Below, piece by piece: positions 37,620-46,503 of a DNA stretch of 64,000 bases. Made by a program: the position numbers and the translations under genes. Origin of the DNA: Nakamurella flava (GTDB lineage: Bacteria; Actinomycetota; Actinomycetes; Mycobacteriales; Nakamurellaceae); the NCBI RefSeq assembly GCF_005298075.1, contig NZ_SZZH01000001.1, positions 248,001-312,000 of the forward strand, given 5' to 3'. Positions within the stretch are counted from its first letter, which is position 1. Every line of letters begins with the position of its first letter. The notes under the pieces are model-generated. The model searched no databases. It saw only the letters and a list, made by a program, of their open reading frames with translations, and was not told the origin of the DNA.

Positions 37620-37638
37620 CTAGACAGGGCTAGACAAG
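37620..37638. promoter_or_regulatory. Tandem operator A (FGGY kinase A / Zn-ADH)
   Basis: On the minus strand CTTGTCTAGCCCTGTCTAG: half-sites CTTGTCTAG and CCTGTCTAG in direct orientation, 10 bp apart. A partial extra copy (TAGACAGGGCTG) lies at 37591-37602. For the dehydrogenase, TAGCAT at 37664-37669 is a -10 box 8 bp before the ATG, so the operator covers about -40 to -58. Confidence 0.7.
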
Positions 37639-37677
37639 TCTGGCCGGGTCGGTCGACCACCACTAGCATCGGTTTCC

Positions 37678-38718
37678 ATGCGCGCCTTGGTGAAGTACGC
37701 GACCGGTCCGGACACCGTCGAACTGCGGGATGTCCCCGCCCCCACCGTCGGCCCCGGCCAGATCCTCATCGACGTGGCCGCGGTCGCCATCTGCGGCACC
37801 GACCGGTCGGCCATCGAGGGTGGACACGACATCGGCCGGGTGCCAAGGACTCTCGGACACGAGGTCAGCGGCGTGGTCGCCGAGATCGGCCCGGACGCCG
37901 ACACCGACCTGCAGGTGGGGGATCGGGTCACCACCGAGACCGACGCCTACCTGTGCCACCGCTGCGAGTACTGCCGCAAGGAGGAGTACCAGCGCTGCAT
38001 CAACCGCCGGGGTATCGGCACCACCGCCGACGGCGGCCTGGCCGACCAGCTGGTGATGCCGGCGCTGGCCGTCCATCGCCTGCCGGACAACGTCACCCTC
38101 GCGGAAGGGGCGCTCACCGAGCCGCTGGCCGTCTCGGTGCACGCCGTCGTCGAGCAGAGCCCGTCACTGGCCGGCCAGGTCGTCGTGGTCATCGGGCCGG
38201 GGGCCATCGGACAGCTGTGCGCCCAGGTGGCCCGGGCGGTCGGGGCGACCGTCGTGCTGGTCGGGCGCTCGCGGCACACCGACCAGTTCGAGCGGGCCCG
38301 CCGGGCCGGCATCCCGCACACCGTCGATTCCGAGACCACCGACGTGGCCGACTATGTCAAGAACCTGACCGGCGGCTACGGGGCCCACTCGGTGTACGAG
38401 TGCAGCGGCGCGCCCGGGGTGCTGGAGGGTGTCCCGCCGATGCTGCGCAAGGGCGGCCGCATCGTGCTGCTCGCCTTCTTCAAGACCCCACCGGCGGTCG
38501 ACGTCGACAAGCTGCTCAACTGGGAGTTCGAACTCGTCGGCGCCCGCGGGAAGAAGGCCTCCAGCTACCGCACCGCCCTGGCGCTGATGGAGCAGGGCAT
38601 GGTGGACCTCGACGCCGTCATCGGTGCCAAGCTCCCGCTCGACGACTGGGAGAAGGGCATCGAGCTGGTCGGTCGTGGCGTCAAGGTCGTGCTGGAAGTG
38701 CGCCCCGAAAGCTCCTGA
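37678..38718 (+). CDS. Zinc-dependent alcohol dehydrogenase (polyol or polyol-phosphate type)
   Basis: 346 residues. Medium-chain dehydrogenase pattern: catalytic Zn Cys in AICGTDRS (~37), GHEVSGVV, the four structural-Zn cysteines in CHRCEYCRKEEYQRC (~residues 97-111), and the Rossmann loop VVVIGPGAIGQLCAQ (~172). Oxidises a secondary or primary alcohol with NAD(P)+. The context with three sugar kinases suggests a polyol or polyol phosphate (arabinitol-phosphate-, threitol- or sorbitol-like). Very short or absent leader; no strong ribosome site before the ATG. Confidence 0.9.
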   Translation: MRALVKYATGPDTVELRDVPAPTVGPGQILIDVAAVAICGTDRSAIEGGHDIGRVPRTLGHEVSGVVAEIGPDADTDLQVGDRVTTETDAYLCHRCEYCRKEEYQRCINRRGIGTTADGGLADQLVMPALAVHRLPDNVTLAEGALTEPLAVSVHAVVEQSPSLAGQVVVVIGPGAIGQLCAQVARAVGATVVLVGRSRHTDQFERARRAGIPHTVDSETTDVADYVKNLTGGYGAHSVYECSGAPGVLEGVPPMLRKGGRIVLLAFFKTPPAVDVDKLLNWEFELVGARGKKASSYRTALALMEQGMVDLDAVIGAKLPLDDWEKGIELVGRGVKVVLEVRPESS

Positions 38719-38851
38719 CGCCGACGAAACCCGCTGACGCTGATCGTTCGAGCAGCACAACGCTGATGCCTGGGGGTCAGTACTTCGTCGATCAGTCTCG
38801 GCGACCTCGGTCAGCGTCAACGACCACCTAAGCAGGCCCGGAAAGGCCGAA

Positions 38852-38884
38852 GGCCCGGGCTCGCAGGAGTTGCGAACCCGGGCC
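38852..38884. terminator. Bidirectional terminator, Zn-ADH / FGGY kinase B
   Basis: Arms GGCCCGGGCTCGCA (38852-38865) and TGCGAACCCGGGCC (38871-38884): 13 of 14 pairs, 5-nt loop, between convergent genes. The 133 bp before it contain looser GACGCTGA/TCAGCGTC repeats that may extend the structure. Confidence 0.75.
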
Positions 38885-38903
38885 GGGCACAGAGCAGCTT
38901 CGC

Positions 38904-40460
38904 TCAGAAACGGCTGGAGAACTCGGCCAGCGCGTTGTACTGGCCGGCGTTCGCGATGGCCTCGTACAGACCGCGGTACACCTTGTTGGCCTCGTCGTAC
39001 AGCTCGCGGGTGTCCTCGTTGGGCACGAACTCCGACTCGACGTTGACCATCGCGGCGACGGCGTCGTCGATCGACGGGAACGAGCCCGACCCGAAGGCGC
39101 CGAGGATGGCGGCACCCAGCACGGTGCACTCGCGCTCACGGGTGACCTTGGTCGGCTGGCCGATGATGTCGGTCATGATCTGGGCGAATCCGTCGGACTT
39201 GGTGCCGCCGCCGGTGAGCCGCAGGTCGGTGATGCCGCCCTTGATGTCGGAGTTGAAAGCGTCGACCACCATGCGCATCTCGTGGGCGCAGCCCTCGAGC
39301 AGTGCGCGCAGCATGTCGGCGCGGGTGTGGTTGAGACCGAGGCCGATCCATCCACCGCGGGAGGCGGCGTCGTAGTACGGGGTGACCTGGGAGACCAGGA
39401 ACGAGTGGAACATCAGCCCGTTGGCGCCGGGGGGCGCGGTGAGGGCCTTCTCGACCATGACGGCGTAGACGCTGCGGCCGGTCTTGTCCGCCTCGACCTG
39501 CTCCTCCATGCCCAGGTTGTCGCGCCACCACTTGAGGTTGGCGCCGAGGGAGAACGCGCCGCCCTCGATGTCCCACGCACCGGGGACGGCGTGACCGCCC
39601 CACCAGAGGTTGCGACCCTGGACCCGGTCCAGGCTGTCCAGGTGGGCGACCATGACACCGGCGGTACCGACGGTGAACTCGGCCTGACCCTGCTCGACGA
39701 CACCGGCCCCCATGGCGGCGCACTGCTGGTCGCCGGCGCCGCGGCACAGCGGGGTGCCCTCGGGGATCCCGGTGGCGAACGCCGCGGCCGCGGAGACGAC
39801 GCCGGCCTTGCCGGTGGGAATGCCGACGGGGGGCAGCTTGTCGCGGCTGACGCCGCACAGCTCGAGGATCTGGTCGCTCCAGTCGAGCTTCTCGATGTCG
39901 AGCATGCCGTTCAGAGTCAGCGAGGCCGGGTCGGTGACCCATTCCTCGGCACCCATCTTGAACAGGAAGTACTCCTGGCCATTGGCGAACCAGCGGGTCT
40001 TGTTGAACAGCTCGGGCTCATTGTCGCGCAGCCAGGCGAATTTCGCGGCCGACCACAACGGTGACAGCTGCATCCCGGTGTGGGTCTGATAGTCCTCGGC
40101 GGAAATGGTCTCCGCGAAGATGTCCTGGTACTTCAGAGCCCGGCCGTCGTTCCACACCAGGGACGGGGCGAGCGGGTTCTTCTCCTCGTCCAGCAGAATG
40201 AAAGTGCCGCGCTGACTGGAGAAGCCGACCGACTTGTAGGCCTCGGCGGGCAGGTCGGCGGCGGCGACGGCCTGCTTGCTGGCCGCGCAGATCCCGCGCC
40301 AGACGTCGTCGACGTCCTGTTCGATCCAGCCGGCGCGCGGCGAGGTACAGGGGTATTCCTGATATCCCTCGCCCAACCGCTGACCATTCTGATCGAAGAC
40401 CATCACGGTGCACCCGGTGGTGCCGGCGTCGATACCGACGAACGCCTGCGTCTCGGTCAT
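38904..40460 (-). CDS. FGGY carbohydrate kinase B (xylulokinase-like)
   Basis: 518 residues from the ATG at 40460. Motifs: AFVGIDAGTTGCTVMVFDQ phosphate-1, GWIEQDVDDVW, SSQRGTFILLD, AGDQQCAAMGAG in the sugar-binding region, and C-terminal LRLTGGGTKSDGFAQIMTD. Overall closest to XylB/xylulokinase-type members. Members of that branch phosphorylate D-xylulose and, in E. coli, also 1-deoxy-D-xylulose. It has its own promoter with tandem operator B and is followed at a distance by the terminator shared with the Zn-ADH. Confidence 0.85.
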   Translation of the reverse strand: MTETQAFVGIDAGTTGCTVMVFDQNGQRLGEGYQEYPCTSPRAGWIEQDVDDVWRGICAASKQAVAAADLPAEAYKSVGFSSQRGTFILLDEEKNPLAPSLVWNDGRALKYQDIFAETISAEDYQTHTGMQLSPLWSAAKFAWLRDNEPELFNKTRWFANGQEYFLFKMGAEEWVTDPASLTLNGMLDIEKLDWSDQILELCGVSRDKLPPVGIPTGKAGVVSAAAAFATGIPEGTPLCRGAGDQQCAAMGAGVVEQGQAEFTVGTAGVMVAHLDSLDRVQGRNLWWGGHAVPGAWDIEGGAFSLGANLKWWRDNLGMEEQVEADKTGRSVYAVMVEKALTAPPGANGLMFHSFLVSQVTPYYDAASRGGWIGLGLNHTRADMLRALLEGCAHEMRMVVDAFNSDIKGGITDLRLTGGGTKSDGFAQIMTDIIGQPTKVTRERECTVLGAAILGAFGSGSFPSIDDAVAAMVNVESEFVPNEDTRELYDEANKVYRGLYEAIANAGQYNALAEFSSRF

Positions 40461-40538
40461 GTGACATCCTTGTCGCTGAGGGGGGTTGAGCCGACCGTGT
40501 GGCCTGCTCCGCAGATGGATGAAGCGTAAATCAGCCAT

Positions 40539-40557
40539 CTATACCTGTATAGACAGG
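40539..40557. promoter_or_regulatory. Tandem operator B (FGGY kinase B)
   Basis: Minus strand CCTGTCTATACAGGTATAG: half-site CCTGTCTAT followed 10 bp later by the weaker CAGGTATAG; the centre also reads as an overlapping palindrome (CTATACCTGTATAG on the plus strand). Lies ~80 bp before the kinase B ATG, in the 124-bp gap after the AraM-like stop. Confidence 0.7.
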
Positions 40558-40584
40558 CGCCGCATTTTCTCGCCGAGCGAGGTG

Positions 40585-41979
40585 CTACAGGCCCCCGCCG
40601 GCCTGCGCCGCCCGCTCGAGCACGCGATCGAGCAGGGCGTCGTCCCAGCGGCCGGCGAACAGCAGCAGATCGGCAACGGTGAACCGGTCGCGCATGTACG
40701 GGAGGGTGCGCAGGGTCCATCGCGCCAGGTCGGCGTCGACCGACGGCGTCAGCTCGGAGAACCGACGGGGGGCGCCCCAATTGGCCAGCGCGGCGGCCGG
40801 CGTCTCCGGCGGTGCGGTCAGCCGGCGGAACACCGTCTCATGGCGGTTCCAGTCGGCGAAGAACGCGCCGATCGACTCCTGGTGGCTGTCCCAGGTCGCC
40901 ACCTTCTTGCTCACCGACGTCCAGCATTCCGCGCCCACCCGACCGGACGGGTCGACCTGCGCCCAGGACTGCTTCACGGTCTCCTCGAGGCCTTCCGGCG
41001 GCGCCATCCGGCTCGGGTCCAAGCGGCCGAGACCGACCTCGTCGAGGGCGATCTCCCACAGTGCGGCGGAGACGACGGAGGCGACGCCGACCTGCGCGCC
41101 GTGCAGATCGTGTTCGGTGTCCCGGGCCATGGCGGACATGTCCAAAAGATGGCTGATGAGGTGTTCGCACCCGGACAGTCCCGCGGTGGTCCCGGTGTGA
41201 CCGATGCCGAGCCCGCCGATCGTCAGCGTGTCCACCAGCGCGTCCAAGGCGGCCGGGTCGTCGGACGGGGTGTCGATCAAAGCCTGGGCGATCTCCCGGA
41301 CCGGGGTGATCGAATCCTCGACCCAGGTGGTGTCCAGGCCCAGCGCGTTGGCCAGGTACCAGTCGGCGGGGGAGGACCAGACGGCCGCCGCATCGCCCAC
41401 CCCGGAACGGGTCAGCTTCGCCGGTGCGCCGGCCAGCACGTCGTGATCGATGATCAGCGCGCCGGGCCACGTCGTGGGCAGGGTGCGCTTGGCGCCGTTG
41501 CGGACCAGGACGGAGAGTGAGTCGGAGTAGCCGTTGACCGACGCGGCGGTCTGCACCGCCACCAGCGGGATGCCCAGGTCGGCGGCGACCGCCTTGGCCA
41601 GGTCGCTCACGGTTCCGGACCCGACGGACAGCAGACCGCCGACCCCGCGGGCCGCGGCGATCGCGGCATCGACCGTGGTCTCGTCGAGGACGGTCCCGTG
41701 CGCGCCCTGCTGCGCGACGACGTCCCGGAGGGGGCGGTCGCCCAGCGCGGCCCGGACGACGTCCAGCAGGTCACGGTCACCGAACCGCTTGGCGGTGCCG
41801 TCGTGCAGCAGCGCGAGCTCACCGTCCGGTGCGATGTCCACGACGATGGCCGGCAGTTCGGCAAGGGCGCCCGGGTAAGACGGAATGGTCCGCAGGGGAA
41901 GTTCCCAGGAGGCCGCGGCGGCCGCCGCCGCACCCGCCCCCTTCGGGTCGGCGGGGGCGGATGCGGGGACGGCGTTCAT
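40585..41979 (-). CDS. sn-Glycerol-1-phosphate dehydrogenase-like protein (AraM/EgsA family)
   Basis: 464 residues; the iron-containing alcohol dehydrogenase fold with the NAD loop GGLLSVGSGTVSDLAKAVA (~residue 95) and metal ligands expected from GVGDAAAVW (Asp), SGCEHLISHLLDM (His) and HGAQVGVA (His). AraM of Bacillus makes sn-glycerol-1-phosphate from dihydroxyacetone phosphate; here it may run in either direction or act on another polyol phosphate. Its ATG overlaps the stop of the HAD-IIA gene (ATGA), repeating the araL-araM adjacency of Bacillus subtilis. Last gene of the E1-E2 operon. Confidence 0.87.
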   Translation of the reverse strand: MNAVPASAPADPKGAGAAAAAAASWELPLRTIPSYPGALAELPAIVVDIAPDGELALLHDGTAKRFGDRDLLDVVRAALGDRPLRDVVAQQGAHGTVLDETTVDAAIAAARGVGGLLSVGSGTVSDLAKAVAADLGIPLVAVQTAASVNGYSDSLSVLVRNGAKRTLPTTWPGALIIDHDVLAGAPAKLTRSGVGDAAAVWSSPADWYLANALGLDTTWVEDSITPVREIAQALIDTPSDDPAALDALVDTLTIGGLGIGHTGTTAGLSGCEHLISHLLDMSAMARDTEHDLHGAQVGVASVVSAALWEIALDEVGLGRLDPSRMAPPEGLEETVKQSWAQVDPSGRVGAECWTSVSKKVATWDSHQESIGAFFADWNRHETVFRRLTAPPETPAAALANWGAPRRFSELTPSVDADLARWTLRTLPYMRDRFTVADLLLFAGRWDDALLDRVLERAAQAGGGL

Positions 41980-42818
41980 GAGGAGGTCCTGATCTCCTGC
42001 CGACCGGAATCGAGCAGGGGGATGAGTTCGTCGATGGACTCGAGCACCAGATCGGGCTGCAGTTCGGCCGGGGCCGCCTCCAGCATGGCGCGATCGGTCT
42101 CGCCGGTGAGCACCAGCGCGCTGATCATGCCGTTGTTGCGGGCGAACGCGATATCGGTGGACAACCGATCACCGACCATGACGGTGGTCGTCGGGTCGAG
42201 ACCCGTTGCCCAGCTGATGATGTCGAACAGACCGCGTTCGGGCTTGCCGAAGACGGCCTCGCACTCGACGCCGGTCCCCGCGGTGATCGCCGCGGTGATG
42301 CACGCCGCGTCGGGTTCGCCGCGGCCACCCGGGAACGGGCAGAACCGGTCCGGATTGGTGGCCACCAGCCGGGCCCGCTTGTGGAACCAGAGGGCGTCGA
42401 ACGCGATCTGCAGCTTGCGGTACTCGAAGGTCCGGTCGTACGAGCTGATCACCAGGTCGATCTGCTCGGGATCCTCGCTGATCCGGACGCCGGCCGCGGA
42501 CAGCGCCTCCCACAGCGGCTGCTCGCCGATGGGGAAGACCGCGGCGCCCGGCATCACGGTGGTCACCCACTTGACCGTGGCGGCCAGTGAGGTGAACACC
42601 TCGGCCTCGTCCGTCGGGATACCGAGCCCGGTGAGCTTGTCGGCGTAGGTCGCGGTGGACTTCGTCGGGTTGTTGCTGCAGAAGACGGTGCGCCGACCGG
42701 TGGCGCGCAACGTCTCGATGAGACGTTGCGCGCCCGGCAGAAGACCGTCGCCCAGGTAGATCGTGCCGTCCAGATCGAAGACGGCGGTCTCGATGGTGTG
42801 GGTCGTCTGTGCGGTCAT
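41976..42818 (-). CDS. HAD-IIA sugar phosphatase (NagD/AraL-like)
   Basis: 280 residues from the ATG at 42818, eight bases after the E2 stop. HAD motif I in TAVFDLDGTIYLGD (nucleophile Asp ~15), motif II FCSNNPTKS, motif III Lys in VFGKPERGLFD, motif IV VMVGDRLSTDI. NagD/AraL enzymes dephosphorylate a broad range of sugar phosphates and are thought to relieve sugar-phosphate stress. Its pairing with an AraM homologue matches the Bacillus araLM order. Confidence 0.9.
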   Translation of the reverse strand: MTAQTTHTIETAVFDLDGTIYLGDGLLPGAQRLIETLRATGRRTVFCSNNPTKSTATYADKLTGLGIPTDEAEVFTSLAATVKWVTTVMPGAAVFPIGEQPLWEALSAAGVRISEDPEQIDLVISSYDRTFEYRKLQIAFDALWFHKRARLVATNPDRFCPFPGGRGEPDAACITAAITAGTGVECEAVFGKPERGLFDIISWATGLDPTTTVMVGDRLSTDIAFARNNGMISALVLTGETDRAMLEAAPAELQPDLVLESIDELIPLLDSGRQEIRTSS

Positions 42819-42826
42819 AAATGCGG

Positions 42827-44230
42827 TCAGACGACGATCAGCAGCGGGTTCTCGACCAGCTCCTTGAAGCGTGCCAGCCACTGGGCACCGACGACGCCGT
42901 CCACCGGACGGTGGTCGACCGAGAGCACGACCTTGACGATGGTGCGGACCTTGACCTTGCCCTTGTCGGTGACGACCGGGGTCGGGGTGGCCGCACCCAC
43001 GGCGAGGATGCCGGCCTGCGGCGGGTTGATGATGGCGTCGAACTCCTCGACCCCGAACATGCCCAGGTTGGAGATGGTGAGCGTGCCGCCCTCCAGCTCG
43101 GACTGCTGCAGCTTGCCGGCGTTGGCGCGGGCGACCGCGTCCTTGATGCGGCCCGAGAGCGACGACAACGACAGCGATCCGATGTCGCTGATCACCGGCG
43201 TGACCAGACCGCGCTCGCTGGCGACGGCCACCGCGACGTCGGCGGTCGGAGCCTGCAGGACGGCGTCCTCGCTCCACACCACGTTCATGTCGGGAACGTC
43301 CAGCAGGGCGCGGGCGGCGGCCTTGACGAGGAAGTCGTTGACCGACAGGCGCGTCGTGGACACCGCGTTGAGCTCGGCGCGGAGCTTGAGCAGCGCGTCC
43401 ACCTGCAGGGAGGTACGCAGGTAGAAGTGCGGCGCCTGCTGCTTGGACGCCTGCAGCCGGGAGGCGACCAGCTTGCGCAGCTTGGAGTGCGGCACCGCGT
43501 TCCAACCCGGGCGGGAGACCGCCGGAGCGGCGGCCGCGGCCGGAGCCGGAGCGGACTGGGGAGCGGGCGCATCCGGAGTGGGAGCGGGGGCCGGCGCCGA
43601 CTTGGCGCTCTCCACCGCCTTGCGGACGTCGTCGCGGACGATGCGGCCACCGGGGCCGGTGCCCTCGATGTCCGCGACGTCGAGCCCGGCCTCCTTGGCC
43701 AGCTTGCGGGCGATCGGGCTGGCGAAGACCCGGCCGTGGCTGCCACCGTTGGTGCTCGGCGCGCCCGCGCCGGCGGCCGGAGACAGCGGAGCCGCGGGGG
43801 CACCGGCAGACACCTCGGCCGGCACGGCCGGGGTGCTGGGATCCGGTGCGGCAGCCTCTTCGGGCGCCGACTTCACGGCCGCGTCGGCCTCGCCGCCGGT
43901 GCTCGGCTCGGCGGCCGCGGGCTTGTCGGAGCCACCGCCGGAACCGACACCGAGCTGGGCGACCAGCTTGTCGCCCTCGGCGGGGTCCTCGCCCTCGGCG
44001 AGGAGCACGGCGATCGGGTCGCCGACGGGAACGGTCGCGCCATCGGCGACCAGGAGTGCGTGCACGACGCCGTCGATGTCGGATTCGACCTCGACCACGG
44101 CCTTCTCGGTCTCCACGGAGGCCATGGCCTGGCCGCTGGAGATGGTGGCTCCGGCCTTGACGCTCCAGGCCTCCAGGACTGCCTCGTCGGCATCGGCCGA
44201 GACGCCGGGCATCCGGAACAGTGTTGCCAT
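42827..44230 (-). CDS. Dihydrolipoamide acyltransferase E2
   Basis: 467 residues from the ATG at 44230. N-terminal lipoyl domain with the lipoylated Lys in VETEKAVVEVES (~43), an Ala/Pro linker, a peripheral-subunit-binding domain (ASPIARKLAKEAGLDVADIEG, ~170-190), a second Ala/Pro linker and the acyltransferase core ending in SVDHRPVDG, with His and Asp of the HxxxDG active site. It transfers an acyl group from the E1-bound thiamine adduct to CoA. One lipoyl domain only. No E3 gene is nearby, so the complex must borrow a dihydrolipoamide dehydrogenase encoded elsewhere. Confidence 0.93.
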   Translation of the reverse strand: MATLFRMPGVSADADEAVLEAWSVKAGATISSGQAMASVETEKAVVEVESDIDGVVHALLVADGATVPVGDPIAVLLAEGEDPAEGDKLVAQLGVGSGGGSDKPAAAEPSTGGEADAAVKSAPEEAAAPDPSTPAVPAEVSAGAPAAPLSPAAGAGAPSTNGGSHGRVFASPIARKLAKEAGLDVADIEGTGPGGRIVRDDVRKAVESAKSAPAPAPTPDAPAPQSAPAPAAAAAPAVSRPGWNAVPHSKLRKLVASRLQASKQQAPHFYLRTSLQVDALLKLRAELNAVSTTRLSVNDFLVKAAARALLDVPDMNVVWSEDAVLQAPTADVAVAVASERGLVTPVISDIGSLSLSSLSGRIKDAVARANAGKLQQSELEGGTLTISNLGMFGVEEFDAIINPPQAGILAVGAATPTPVVTDKGKVKVRTIVKVVLSVDHRPVDGVVGAQWLARFKELVENPLLIVV

Positions 44231-44280
44231 CAGTTCGTCGTCCTTACTGGATCGGTCACAGCTATGGGTGCGATGAGAGG

Positions 44281-44317
44281 GTCCGCCGGGACGGCGCGGT
44301 GGCGAGTCCCGGCGGAC
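44281..44317 (-). terminator. Strong hairpin between E1 and E2 genes
   Basis: Perfect 12-bp stem GTCCGCCGGGAC (44281-44292) with 44306-44317, 13-nt loop, in the 98-bp gap inside the E1-E2-HAD-araM operon. Probably a partial terminator or mRNA stabiliser setting the E1:E2 ratio; no separate operator is seen after it. Confidence 0.6.
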
Positions 44318-44328
44318 GGCAACACGTC

Positions 44329-46503
44329 TCAGACGGCCTTGAGGGCGTCGACGATGTCGTCGACGTTGGCCAGCGCGGCGGCCTCGAGCACCTTGGAGAT
44401 GCTGGGCGAGGACTCGCTGCCGGTGACCCGGGCGACCGGGGCATCCAGCCAGTCGAAGTAGCGGCGCTGGATCTCGTCGGCCAGCCACCCGCCGTAGGAG
44501 GTGCCCAGGGAGCCCTGCTCGACGATCATGACCTTGTTGGTCTTCTTGATGCTGGCCTCGATGGTGTCCCAGTCCAGGCTGGCCCGGTCGAGCCACCGCA
44601 GGTCGATGATCTCGGCGTCGACGCCGGCCTTCTCGGCGGCCTCGATCGACTTCTGCACCATCGCCAGGTAGGAGATGACGGTGACGGCGGAACCCTCACG
44701 ACGGATCGCGGCCTGCCCGGGCGGCAGGATGTAGTTCCAGTCCGACTTCGGGGCCGGGAAGTTCGCCTTGTACAGGTCGGCGTCGTGCTCGAGCACCACG
44801 ACCGGGTCCTTGAGGTGCATGGCCGCGTTGACCAGCCCGACGTAGTCCAGCGCGTTGGACGGGGCGATGATGCGCCAGCCGACGGACGTGGCCATGATGC
44901 CGGCCGGGTCCATCGAGTGCTGGGAGCCGTACCCGGTGTTGATGCCGATCTTGATGCGCATGAGCAGCGGCATGTCGTGGTCGCCGCCGAACATGTGGCG
45001 GGCCTTACCGATCTGGTTGAAGATCTGGTCGGCCGCGACCCAGAGGAAGTCGGCGTACATCAGCTCGACGACCGGGTAGAACCGACCGTCCTGGGCCAGG
45101 CCGCCGCCGAGACCGGTGAACGCGGCCTCCGAGATCGGCGTGCCGAGGACGCGGTCCTCGTACTTTTCCGGCAGGCCCTTCGTGGCGCCGCGGGAGCCGC
45201 CGTTGAGGCGGTGCACGTCCTCGCCCATGACGATGATGCGGCCGTTCTCGGCCATCCGGACGCCCATGACGTCGGCGACGACGTCGACGTACTTGCGGGT
45301 CTCGAGCTCATCGGCGGAGAAGTCGTCGTTCTCCCGGACCTTGAGGTCCTTCAGGGAGGACAGGTCGCCGCGGATGCCGACGTCCAGGAAGGCCGGGTCC
45401 GGCCACAGCTCGGGACGGATGCGCTGCTGTCCGGGCTTGCCGTTCGGGTCCTGCTCGACCAGTCGCGAGCCGATCTCGCCCAGGGTGGCCTTGATCGACT
45501 TGCGGACCTTGCCCAGCTCCTCCTCGGTGTACAGGCCCCGGCGCACCAGGTGGCCCTCGAGCTTGGCGATCGGGTCGCGGTCCCGCCAGGACTGCTCCTC
45601 CTCCTTCGGGCGGTAGCCGAAGGCGCTGCCCGGGAACGGGCCGTTCTGGTGGAAGTAGCGGTAGGTGTCGATCTCGATGACCGTCGGTCCGCCGCCGTGC
45701 CGCATGACGTCCAGCGCCTGCTGCATGGCCAGGTAGACAGCGACGGTGTCCATGCCGTCGACCTTCCAGCTGGGGATGCCGAAGCCGGTGCCACGGGCGG
45801 ACAGTCGCGGTTCGCCGGTCGCCTCGTAGACGGTGGTGGAGACGGCGTACTGGTTGTTCTCGATGAAGAAACAGACCGGCAGCTTCCAGGCGGCGGCGAG
45901 GTTCATCGTCTCCAGGACGGAACCGATGTTGGTGGCGCCGTCGCCGAAGTAGCTGACCGAGACGTTGTCGGTGTCGGCGTGCTTGTCGGCGAACGCGAAG
46001 CCCGCAGCGAACGGCACGGCACCGCCGACGATGGCATTGGTGCCCATGGCGCCGGCGTCCATCCACTGCAGGTGCATGGAACCACCGCGGCCGTAGCAGT
46101 AGCCGTCCTTCAGGCCGGCGATCTCGGCCATGCCCTTGTACAGGACCTCGATGACCTTGTCCGACAGCGGCTGGCGGGGGTCGATGCCGTCGGGGGAGAC
46201 GAAACCGAACGCCTTGGCCAGGAACTGGTGGTGGCCCCGGTGCGAACCGTTGACCTGGTCGGCGGCGACCAGGGGCAGGATCGAACCGACGGCGCCACCC
46301 TCCTGGCCGATGGAGGAGTGCGCGGGGCCGTTGACCAGCTTCTGGCCGGCGAGGACGAGCACCTCCTCCTCGAAGGCACGGATCAGGTGGAGCTGGGCCA
46401 GCATCGTGTCGAGCACGGCCGGCTCGATCGCATCCCAGTCCTTGTCCGTGGCGGTCAGTTCCACCCACGGAGCAAGCGGCTTGAGGGGTGTCAGCTCAGG
46501 CAT
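44329..46503 (-). CDS. Fused alpha-beta E1 of a 2-oxoacid/acetoin dehydrogenase-type complex
   Basis: 724 residues from the ATG at 46503. The first ~370 residues are E1-alpha with the thiamine diphosphate motif FGDGATNIGSVLETMN...ENN (~170-205) and YCYGRGGSMHL; the rest is E1-beta (VVADVMGVRMAENGRIIVMGEDV; later MYADFLWVAADQIFNQIGK). GRGGSMHL and the following glycine-rich part resemble acetoin- and pyruvate-dehydrogenase E1 proteins. Substrate is therefore an alpha-keto acid or an acyloin. First gene of an operon driven from the operator region at 46696-46714. Its presence among sugar kinases is unusual. Confidence 0.9.
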   Translation of the reverse strand: MPELTPLKPLAPWVELTATDKDWDAIEPAVLDTMLAQLHLIRAFEEEVLVLAGQKLVNGPAHSSIGQEGGAVGSILPLVAADQVNGSHRGHHQFLAKAFGFVSPDGIDPRQPLSDKVIEVLYKGMAEIAGLKDGYCYGRGGSMHLQWMDAGAMGTNAIVGGAVPFAAGFAFADKHADTDNVSVSYFGDGATNIGSVLETMNLAAAWKLPVCFFIENNQYAVSTTVYEATGEPRLSARGTGFGIPSWKVDGMDTVAVYLAMQQALDVMRHGGGPTVIEIDTYRYFHQNGPFPGSAFGYRPKEEEQSWRDRDPIAKLEGHLVRRGLYTEEELGKVRKSIKATLGEIGSRLVEQDPNGKPGQQRIRPELWPDPAFLDVGIRGDLSSLKDLKVRENDDFSADELETRKYVDVVADVMGVRMAENGRIIVMGEDVHRLNGGSRGATKGLPEKYEDRVLGTPISEAAFTGLGGGLAQDGRFYPVVELMYADFLWVAADQIFNQIGKARHMFGGDHDMPLLMRIKIGINTGYGSQHSMDPAGIMATSVGWRIIAPSNALDYVGLVNAAMHLKDPVVVLEHDADLYKANFPAPKSDWNYILPPGQAAIRREGSAVTVISYLAMVQKSIEAAEKAGVDAEIIDLRWLDRASLDWDTIEASIKKTNKVMIVEQGSLGTSYGGWLADEIQRRYFDWLDAPVARVTGSESSPSISKVLEAAALANVDDIVDALKAV

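Noticed and set aside
38719-38851. Possible small RNA or repeat with GACGCTGA/TCAGCGTC elements
   Set aside because: Repeats are short and sit next to a strong terminator between convergent genes; best read as extended terminator structure.
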